Shown here piece after piece: positions 57,787 to 64,000 of a stretch of DNA of 64,000 nucleotides. Origin of the DNA: Aureimonas phyllosphaerae (GTDB lineage Bacteria; Pseudomonadota; Alphaproteobacteria; Rhizobiales; Rhizobiaceae); contig NZ_FOOA01000008.1 of assembly GCF_900113065.1 (NCBI RefSeq), positions 124,001 to 188,000 of the forward strand, in the 5' to 3' direction. Each line of letters begins with the position of its first letter. Position 1 is the stretch's first letter. The notes under the pieces are model-generated. The model was not told where the DNA came from, did not search any database, and saw nothing but the letters and a program-made list of their open reading frames with translations. The translations under genes were made by a program, and so were the position numbers.

Positions 57787-59034
57787 TCAGATCGGCAGGC
57801 CCTGCAGGAGGCGCGGCGACGGGCCGCTCGTGATGCCCGACGCCTGCGCGATGAAATGCCGCTTGGCGAAGGGCGCGCGGTCGACGAGCGACAGGCCGAA
57901 GGAGCGCACCGCGCGCACCAGCGCGCTGTCGTTGGAGAACAGGCGGTTCAGGATGTCGGTGGTCACGCCCATCTGCACCGTGTCGAAGCGGCGCCAGCGC
58001 TGGTAAAGCTCCAGCGTATCGAGGGCGCCGATGTCGCGGCCGAGCCGGGCGGCATCCACCACCACCTCGGCGAGCGCAGCCGCGTCCTTGAAGCCGAGGT
58101 TCAGCCCTTGGCCGGCGATCGGATGGATGCCGTGCGCGGCGTCCCCGGCGAGCGCGATGCGGGGCTTCACGAAATCGCGCGCGAGCGTCAGGCCGAGCGG
58201 AAAGGCGCGTGGGCGCCCCTCGACGGTGAGGGCCCCGAGCTTCAGGCCGAAGCGCTGCTCCAGCTCCAGCTCGAACACCATGTCGTCGGCGCGCAGCAGG
58301 CGTTCGGCCTCCGCGGTCGATTCGGTCCAGACCAGCGAGGACCGGTTGCCCTTGAGCGGCAGGATGGCGAAGGGGCCGGCGGGCAGGAAGTGCTCCTCGG
58401 CGCGGCCCTCGTGCGGACGCTCGTGCGCCACCGTCGCGACGATGCCGCTCTGGCCGTAGTCGGTGTGGATCGTGCGGATGCCGGCCATGTCGCGGATCTT
58501 GGAGCGCACGCCGTCTGCCGCCACCAGAAGCCGCGCCTCGACCGTCTCGGCGCCCAGCTCGACCGCGATCGAGGCAGGGCGGTCCGTGATCCCGGTGACC
58601 GGAGTGCCGGCGCGGATCGCGATGCCGAGCGCCTCGGCGCGCGCGCGCAGCGCCCCGTTCAAGGCGACGTTCGGCACCATGTGAGCGAAGGGCTCGCCGG
58701 GTTCCGCCTCGCCGCCGAAGGTCAGGAAGACCGGGCGCACAGGATCGCTGGTGCGCGAGTCCGTCACGATCATTTCGCGGATCGGCTCGGCCTTGGGGGC
58801 GATCGTGTCCCAGGCCCCGAGGCGCGTCAGCATGCGGATCGCGGCAGCCGCGATCGCCGAGGCGCGCGTGTCGCGCTCCCAGACGCCGTCCGGCGCCGCG
58901 TCGACGACGAGAACGTCGAGCTCGGGCGCGGCCTGCTTGATCGCGACGGCGCTGACGAGGCCGACATAGCCGGCCCCCGCCACCACGATGTCGGCGCGGG
59001 CGGGCGAGGCGTGCGCGGCCTGGGTCTCGGACAT
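57787..59034 (-). CDS. UbiH/UbiF/COQ6 family FAD hydroxylase
   Basis: A 415-residue flavin monooxygenase of ubiquinone synthesis. The FAD loop is GAGYVGLVSAVAIKQ near residue 20, the DG motif VAADGVRSKIRDMAG near 165 and the GD motif ALAGDAAHGIHPIAGQGLNLGF near 295. It hydroxylates the ring of a ubiquinone precursor; which position cannot be read from the sequence. ATG 59034 is chosen because the extension to 59202 has no homology. Divergent to tesB with a 166-base gap. Confidence 0.92.
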   Translation of the reverse strand: MSETQAAHASPARADIVVAGAGYVGLVSAVAIKQAAPELDVLVVDAAPDGVWERDTRASAIAAAAIRMLTRLGAWDTIAPKAEPIREMIVTDSRTSDPVRPVFLTFGGEAEPGEPFAHMVPNVALNGALRARAEALGIAIRAGTPVTGITDRPASIAVELGAETVEARLLVAADGVRSKIRDMAGIRTIHTDYGQSGIVATVAHERPHEGRAEEHFLPAGPFAILPLKGNRSSLVWTESTAEAERLLRADDMVFELELEQRFGLKLGALTVEGRPRAFPLGLTLARDFVKPRIALAGDAAHGIHPIAGQGLNLGFKDAAALAEVVVDAARLGRDIGALDTLELYQRWRRFDTVQMGVTTDILNRLFSNDSALVRAVRSFGLSLVDRAPFAKRHFIAQASGITSGPSPRLLQGLPI

Positions 59035-59200
59035 GGAACGGGTTTCCCCTCGATCTCTCCGGACCGCCGCGCGGCCCGTTCTCGAGCCTTGATCTAGGCG
59101 CCCGGCCTCGCCGGGGCAACCAAGGAGCCCTGCCTTGCGGGCGCGACCGATATGCCGGACAAGGCGCGCGAAGATCGACGCGCGAGAGGGAGCCGAAGGC

Positions 59201-60073
59201 ATGGACGAGACGATGGGCCGGCTGATCCGGGCGCTCGACCTCGAGAAGCTGGAGGAGAACCTCTATCGCGGCGTCAGTTCCTCGGTCGGCTGGCAGCGCA
59301 CCTTCGGCGGCGAGGTGATCGCGCAGGCGCTCGTCGCCGCACAGCGCACGGTCGTGCCGGAGCGCCCCGTCCACTCGCTGCACGGCTACTTCCTGCGCCC
59401 CGGCAACCCGAAGGCGCCGGTGATCTACGAGGTGTCGCGCATTCGCGACGGCGGCTCGTTCACGACCCGGATCGTCCACGGCATCCAGCACGGCGAGGCG
59501 ATCTTCACGCTGTCGGCCTCGTTCCAGCGGGTGGAGGAGGGGCTCGACCACCAGATGCCGATGCCCGACGTGCCGCGCCCGGACGAGCTTCCCTCCGCCG
59601 CCGAGCTGACGGCCGAGATCCTCGCCCGCGCGCCCGAGCCGATCCGCCGCTACTGGAGCCGGCCGCGGCCCATCGAGTTCCGTCCGGTCTCGTTCGATCA
59701 TTATCTCACGCGCGAGCCGCTGCCGCCGCGCCAGCAGGTCTGGGTGCGCACGGTCGCGCCGCTGGGCGACGATCCCGCGCTGAACGCCGCGGCCTTGGCT
59801 TATCTCTCCGACATGACGCTTCTCGACACCGCGCTCTTCGCGCACGGCCTGTCGGTCTTCGACGAGCGCATCCAGGCCGCGAGCCTCGACCACGCCATGT
59901 GGTTCCACCGGCCGGTCGATGTCGGCGCCTGGCATCTCTACTCGCAGGACTCGCCGTCCTCGTCGGGCGGACGCGGCCTGACGCGCGGGTCGCTGTTCGC
60001 GCTCGACGGCACGCTCGTCGCCTCGGTCGCCCAGGAAGGGTTGATCCGTCCCCGGCGTCCATCGGCTGTGTAA
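59201..60073 (+). CDS. tesB: Acyl-CoA thioesterase II
   Basis: A 290-residue double-hotdog thioesterase. DLEKLEENLYRG and FGGEVIAQALVAAQRTV at the start, DGGSFTTRIVHGIQHGEAIF near 90, and SLDHAMWFHRPVDVG near 225 (catalytic Asp region) are TesB signatures. ATG 59201 with GAGGGAG upstream is preferred over 59135. Cleaves medium and long acyl-CoA. Its place before glnK-amtB mirrors the gene neighbourhood in other proteobacteria. Confidence 0.95.
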   Translation: MDETMGRLIRALDLEKLEENLYRGVSSSVGWQRTFGGEVIAQALVAAQRTVVPERPVHSLHGYFLRPGNPKAPVIYEVSRIRDGGSFTTRIVHGIQHGEAIFTLSASFQRVEEGLDHQMPMPDVPRPDELPSAAELTAEILARAPEPIRRYWSRPRPIEFRPVSFDHYLTREPLPPRQQVWVRTVAPLGDDPALNAAALAYLSDMTLLDTALFAHGLSVFDERIQAASLDHAMWFHRPVDVGAWHLYSQDSPSSSGGRGLTRGSLFALDGTLVASVAQEGLIRPRRPSAV

Positions 60074-60207
60074 TCTGCTGAAAATCTCGCCACCTGCCGC
60101 CACAAGCGGCAGCCTTGCGATCACGTTGCCGTTGCCGCTGTTCAATCCGGCGGCACGGCGGCCTTTCGCGCTGCACAATCGCGGCGAAATCGCGGCCGGT
60201 GGTCATC

Positions 60208-60224
60208 TGGCACGCATCTTGTTT
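60208..60224 (+). promoter_or_regulatory. Sigma-54-like promoter for glnK-amtB
   Basis: TGGCACG-CATC-TTGTTT fits the -24/-12 consensus with GG at 60209-60210 and a GT in place of GC ten bases on. It lies about 100 bases before glnK, the proper place for an NtrC-activated promoter. A TGCAC half-site at 60172-60176 is a weak NtrC candidate. Confidence 0.65.
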
Positions 60225-60321
60225 CCGTCTCTCACGTGACCCTGTGGCCGACCGGCCGCCGGGCCGCCCAATCCAGCGGAGCGCCCGGGGGCGTGCCACC
60301 GCGTGACGATCTGAGGTGCAC

Positions 60322-60660
60322 ATGAAAATCGTGATGGCGATCATCAAGCCATTCAAGCTCGACGAGGTGCGCGAGGCCCTGACCGCTGTCGGGATCCAGG
60401 GCCTCACGGTGACCGAGGTGAAGGGCTACGGTCGGCAGAAGGGCCATACCGAGATCTACCGCGGCACCGAATATGCCGTGAGCTTCCTGCCCAAGCTGAA
60501 GATCGAGATGGCGGTGCCCACCGACATGGTGGACCGCGCGGTCGAGGTGATCGCGGCCGCCGCCAAGACCGGCCAGATCGGCGACGGCAAGATCTTCGTC
60601 TACGGCATCGACCAGGCGGTCCGCATCCGCACCGGCGAAACCGACACGAACGCGCTCTGA
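60322..60660 (+). CDS. glnK: Nitrogen regulatory protein P-II
   Basis: A 112-residue signal protein of nitrogen status. MKIVMAIIKPFKLDEVREAL and the T-loop with Tyr51 (TEIYRGTEYAVSF), the uridylylation site, are intact. It binds ATP/ADP and 2-oxoglutarate and plugs AmtB when nitrogen is ample. CTGAGG precedes the ATG by 5 bases; a GTG two codons earlier is unlikely. Followed by amtB after 16 bases, the standard pair. Probably induced by NtrC at low nitrogen. Confidence 0.97.
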   Translation: MKIVMAIIKPFKLDEVREALTAVGIQGLTVTEVKGYGRQKGHTEIYRGTEYAVSFLPKLKIEMAVPTDMVDRAVEVIAAAAKTGQIGDGKIFVYGIDQAVRIRTGETDTNAL

Positions 60661-60676
60661 GGGGACACGACAGACC

Positions 60677-62065
60677 ATGCGCTTTCTGAAGACCTCCCTG
60701 GCGACCCTGGCCCTCTCCGGCCTCACGACGGTGGCCGCCCTCGCGCAGGAGACCGGCGTCGCGCCGGCGCCCGAGACCGTGCCGGCGGACGCCGCCGCCG
60801 CCGTCGTCGACGCCATGGACAAGGGCGACGTCGCCTGGATGCTGGTGTCGACGCTCCTCGTCCTGTTCATGATCCTGCCGGGCCTCGGCCTGTTCTACGG
60901 CGGCCTCGTGCGCGCCAAGAACATGCTCTCGGTACTGATGCAGTGCGTGACGATCACCGCGGTCGTCATGATCATCTACGTGATCTACGGCTACTCCTTC
61001 GCCTTCGGCGGCTCGACCAGCGCCTTCTGGGGCGGCACGGGCAAGCTGTTCCTCGCCGGCATCACCAAGGACACGATGGCCGCGACCTTCACCAAGGGCG
61101 TGGTGATCCCGGAATACGTCTTCATCGCCTTCCAGATGACGTTCGCCTGCATCACGCCGGCGCTGATCGTGGGCGCCTTCGCCGAGCGCATCAAGTTCTC
61201 GGCGGTCGTGCTGTTCACCATCCTCTGGGTGACGATCGTCTACTTCCCGGTCGCCCACATGGTCTGGGACGCGAACGGCCTGATCTTCACCGGCGCCCAT
61301 GCCGGCGGCGTCGCCGCGCTCGATTTCGCGGGCGGCACGGTCGTCCACATCAACGCCGGCATCGCGGCGCTCGTCGGCTCGTTCCTCGTCGGCAAGCGCA
61401 CGGGTCTCGGCCGTGACAACATGGCCCCGCACTCGATGACGCTGACCATGGTTGGCGCCTCGATCCTGTGGGTCGGCTGGTTCGGCTTCAACGCCGGCTC
61501 CAACCTCGAGGCCAACGGCGGCGCCGCGCTCGCGATGATCAACACCTTCACCGCCACCGCGGGCGCCACCGTCGCCTGGGTGCTGATCGAAGCCTTCGCC
61601 CGCGGCAAGGCCTCGATGCTGGGCGCGGTCTCCGGCATCATCGCCGGCCTCGTCGCCGTGACGCCGGCCGCCGGCGCCGTCGGCCCGATCGGCGGCATCC
61701 TGCTCGGTGCCATCGCGTCCGCCGCCTGCTACTTCTTCGTGGCGGTGGTGAAGCCGAAGTTCGGCTACGACGACTCGCTCGACGTCTTCGGCATTCATGG
61801 CATCGGCGGCATCGTCGGCGCCATCGGCACCGGCATCTTCGCCTCGACGGCGCTCGGTGGCGGCGGCTATCTCGACGGCGTCACCATGGGCTCCCAGGTC
61901 TATTCCCAGGTCGTCGCGGTGCTGATCACCGTGGTCTATAGCGGCATCGTCTCGGCGATCCTCTACAAGATCGTCGACGCGATCGTCGGCCTGCGCCCGA
62001 CCGTGGAAGCCGAGCGCGAAGGCCTCGACATCACCTCGCATGGCGAGGCGGCCTACCACGCCTAA
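60677..62065 (+). CDS. amtB: Ammonium transporter
   Basis: A 462-residue channel with a cleavable N-terminal signal (residues 1-25) and eleven membrane helices. The twin histidines of the pore are in GTVVHINAGIAALVG near residue 220 and DVFGIHGIGGIVG near 370. The phenylalanine gate region FIAFQMTFACITPALI is present. It imports ammonium under GlnK control and would also recover ammonia leaking from ethanolamine breakdown. Ends before two tandem hairpins. Confidence 0.97.
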   Translation: MRFLKTSLATLALSGLTTVAALAQETGVAPAPETVPADAAAAVVDAMDKGDVAWMLVSTLLVLFMILPGLGLFYGGLVRAKNMLSVLMQCVTITAVVMIIYVIYGYSFAFGGSTSAFWGGTGKLFLAGITKDTMAATFTKGVVIPEYVFIAFQMTFACITPALIVGAFAERIKFSAVVLFTILWVTIVYFPVAHMVWDANGLIFTGAHAGGVAALDFAGGTVVHINAGIAALVGSFLVGKRTGLGRDNMAPHSMTLTMVGASILWVGWFGFNAGSNLEANGGAALAMINTFTATAGATVAWVLIEAFARGKASMLGAVSGIIAGLVAVTPAAGAVGPIGGILLGAIASAACYFFVAVVKPKFGYDDSLDVFGIHGIGGIVGAIGTGIFASTALGGGGYLDGVTMGSQVYSQVVAVLITVVYSGIVSAILYKIVDAIVGLRPTVEAEREGLDITSHGEAAYHA

Positions 62066-62071
62066 ATCATG

Positions 62072-62134
62072 CATGCCCCGGACGAGGGGCATGGACCGGA
62101 AAGGGCAGGCGGAGCGATCCGCCTGCCCTTTTTC
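62072..62134 (+). terminator. Two tandem hairpins, terminator of glnK-amtB
   Basis: CATGCCCC / GGGGCATG at 62072-62093 and a perfect 13-bp stem at 62101-62130 (AAGGGCAGGCGGA with its complement, loop GCGA), followed by TTTC. The second is a clear intrinsic terminator and lies 27 bases from the pyrC stop on the opposite strand. Confidence 0.85.
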
Positions 62135-62156
62135 ATGGACGCCGGAAAATCTCGTC

Positions 62157-63245
62157 TCAGGCCCGGACGTCGCCGATCGACCAGGGCAGCGGCTCGCCGC
62201 CCCGGAACACCACGACGTCCTCGTCCTCGACCGAGACGGCGGCGAGCGCGGTGGCGGGCTTCTTCAGGAGCGTGATCGTGCCCTCGTTGACGGGCAGTCC
62301 GTGAAACCTCGCGCCGTTGAGGCTGGCGAAAGCCTCGAAGCGATCCAGCGCACCCTCCTCGTCGAAGACCTGCACGTAGGTCTGCAGCGCCGTCGCCCCG
62401 CCGAAGACGCCGGCCGAGCAGCATTCGGCCTCCTTGGCGCCGCGACGGTGGGGCGCGGTGTCGGTGCCCAGCATGAAACAGGCCTCGCCCGACGTCGCCG
62501 CCGCGCGCAGCGCCAGCCGGTGGCGCTCGCGCTTGGCGACCGGCAGGCAGTAGAGGTGCGGCCGCAGGCCCCCCTGAAAGATCGAGGTGCGGTTGATCAC
62601 GAGATGATGCGGCGTGATCGTGCAGGCGGCACGGTCGGCATGCGCGCGCACGAGATCGACCGTCTCGGCCGTCGTCGCATGCTCCACCACGACCTTCAGC
62701 CCCTCGTGGCGCTGGAGCAGCGGCAACATCTCGGCCTGCATGAAGGCGGCCTCGCGGTCGAAGATGTCGATCGCGGGATCGGTCGCCTCGCCGTGGACGA
62801 GGACCGCCATGCCGATCCGCTCCATGCGCTCCAGAACCGGCGCGAGCTTCGCGATATCGGTGACGCCGGCATGCGAGTTGGTGGTGGCGCCGGCGGGATA
62901 GAGCTTGGCGGCCAGCCACACGCCGTCCCGGTAGCCGCGCTCGATCTCGTCGGGGTCGGTGTGGTCGGTGAGGTAGCACGTCATCAGCGGCTCGAAGTCC
63001 GAGTCGCCCGGCAGGGCCGCGAGAATGCGGGCCCGGTAGCTTTGAGCCATCGCGACCGTCGTCACCGGCGGCACGAGGTTGGGCATCACGATGGCGCGGC
63101 GGAACTGGTTCGCCGTGAAGGGCAGCACCGCTTCGAGCATCGCCCCGTCGCGCAGGTGGACGTGCCAGTCGTCCGGCCGGCGGATGGTGACCGAGGGGAC
63201 GGCGTCGGCCGGGGCGCGGGACGCGAAGAGGGTGTCGGTGGACAT
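62157..63245 (-). CDS. pyrC: Dihydroorotase
   Basis: A 362-residue zinc amidohydrolase of pyrimidine synthesis. DWHVHLRDGAML (metal His pair) near residue 26, AAKLYPAGATTNSH (carboxylated Lys) near 112, HGEAT, VVEHATT and TPHHLVINR are all present, and GTDTAPH near 260 holds the last aspartate. It is the short PyrC type of E. coli, not the larger PyrX/PyrC of Bacillus. Stands alone between terminators. Confidence 0.97.
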   Translation of the reverse strand: MSTDTLFASRAPADAVPSVTIRRPDDWHVHLRDGAMLEAVLPFTANQFRRAIVMPNLVPPVTTVAMAQSYRARILAALPGDSDFEPLMTCYLTDHTDPDEIERGYRDGVWLAAKLYPAGATTNSHAGVTDIAKLAPVLERMERIGMAVLVHGEATDPAIDIFDREAAFMQAEMLPLLQRHEGLKVVVEHATTAETVDLVRAHADRAACTITPHHLVINRTSIFQGGLRPHLYCLPVAKRERHRLALRAAATSGEACFMLGTDTAPHRRGAKEAECCSAGVFGGATALQTYVQVFDEEGALDRFEAFASLNGARFHGLPVNEGTITLLKKPATALAAVSVEDEDVVVFRGGEPLPWSIGDVRA

Positions 63246-63348
63246 CGGCGGGCCTCCGGGCGCAGCGAAAGACGGCCCGAAACGAGAGCGGGCGGCGCGG
63301 CTCCCTGGATAGCCGCGCCGCCCGCCGATGGCCAGAAGCTGCGCCGGC

Positions 63349-64000
63349 CTATTCGGCCGCCGGCTGCATCTGCGGCGGGGGCAGGCGCTCGTCGTCGCCG
63401 CGCGCCTCCCGGCCGCCGAACTCCGTCACCCGCTTCCAGGTCGGCCCGTGGCCGAGGTCCTGCGGCTGGACCGGGGCGAGCGGCGGGCCGTGGATCGGGG
63501 CACCGGCATGGGCGGTCTCGGCCTCCTCCTCGCCGCGGTTCGGCCGCAGCACCCAGCGGAAGACGCGGCCCGTCACGTGGCTGAGGTCGTCCATCAGCGT
63601 ATAGAGCGAGGGAATGAAGACCAGCGACAGCACGGTCGAGACGAGGAGGCCGCCGATCACCGCGATCGCCATCGGCGCGCGGAACTCGCCGCCCTCGCCA
63701 GTCGCCATGGCCGCCGGCACCATGCCCGCCGCCATGGCGAGCGTCGTCATGATGATCGGGCGGGCGCGCTTGCGGCCGGCGTCGATGATCGCGTCGCGCT
63801 GGCTCATGCCGTGCTTTTCCTGCTCCACCGCGAAGTCGACCAGCATGATCGAATTCTTGGTCACGATGCCCATCAGCATCAGGATGCCGATCACCACCGG
63901 CATCGAGACCGCGTTGTGGGTGAGGAGGAGGGCCCCCACGACGCCGCCGACCGAAAGCGGCAGCGAGGCGAGGATGGTCAGCGGCAGGAAGACCGAGCCG
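63349..64000 (-). CDS. RND efflux permease, C-terminal part
   Basis: The frame runs off the right edge; 216 C-terminal residues are visible. The motif of helix 10, GIVTKNSIMLVDFAVEQEK, with the proton-relay lysine, and SLVFIPSLYTLMDD of the last helix show an RND pump. A tail of about 60 Pro-, Glu- and Gly-rich residues follows the last helix, longer than usual. It is the second RND permease in the window and differs from the one at 29884. Confidence 0.93.
   Translation of the reverse strand, partial: GSVFLPLTILASLPLSVGGVVGALLLTHNAVSMPVVIGILMLMGIVTKNSIMLVDFAVEQEKHGMSQRDAIIDAGRKRARPIIMTTLAMAAGMVPAAMATGEGGEFRAPMAIAVIGGLLVSTVLSLVFIPSLYTLMDDLSHVTGRVFRWVLRPNRGEEEAETAHAGAPIHGPPLAPVQPQDLGHGPTWKRVTEFGGREARGDDERLPPPQMQPAAE

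Overview
The window is GC-rich (roughly 70%) chromosomal DNA from an alphaproteobacterium, most likely of the Hyphomicrobiales (Rhizobiales). Pointers are a MucR/Ros regulator, the leuD-leuB-asd neighbourhood, a cysI-DUF934-cysH-cysDN sulfur operon with DUF2849, tesB-glnK-amtB, and a choXWV choline transporter beside bet genes. The genus cannot be fixed from sequence alone. I see no prophage, insertion sequence or CRISPR array.

Left part (1-15 kb): the end of a penicillin-acylase-family gene, an exported argininosuccinate-lyase-like protein, a gluconate-dehydrogenase-type SDR and a dipeptidase; a rhodanese divergent from an FtrA-type regulator; a DUF1810 protein; then a choline island. In the island betA and a continuous reading frame that joins BetI (repressor) to BetB (betaine aldehyde dehydrogenase) run leftward. 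The choline ABC transporter choXWV runs rightward. The shared intergenic space carries BetI-like palindromes. A small unknown protein and an SCP2-type thiolase follow.

Middle part (15-45 kb): ethanolamine ammonia-lyase eutBC with a formate/nitrite-type channel, a quinone-reductase-like MDR, a small phosphoesterase, an AraC regulator, a siderophore importer fhuDBC, a YihY/BrkB membrane protein, a formaldehyde-dehydrogenase-like enzyme with an SDR, an XRE regulator, a DUF454 protein, an RND pump with its adaptor, mucR, an MFS exporter, a row of five hairpins, an OmpA-type lipoprotein, asd, an MHS transporter, leuB, leuD and a CitE-like lyase.

Right part (45-64 kb): a large exported repeat protein gene broken by one in-frame TGA, tRNA-Gly(GCC), a thioredoxin-TPR protein, a LON-domain protein, a Trm112-like protein, the assimilatory sulfate operon, a UbiH-type hydroxylase, tesB, the nitrogen-sensing pair glnK-amtB behind a sigma-54-like promoter, pyrC, and the end of a second RND pump.

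How parts fit: choline is imported by ChoXWV and oxidised by BetA and BetB to glycine betaine. Ethanolamine is split to acetaldehyde and ammonia, and ammonium is taken up by AmtB under GlnK. Sulfate is activated by CysDN, reduced as APS by an iron-sulfur CysH and then by CysI. The features most worth a second look are the BetI-BetB fusion, the TGA-interrupted gene with nine exact-period 14-residue repeats, the exported lyase, and CysN with a membrane tail instead of an APS kinase.
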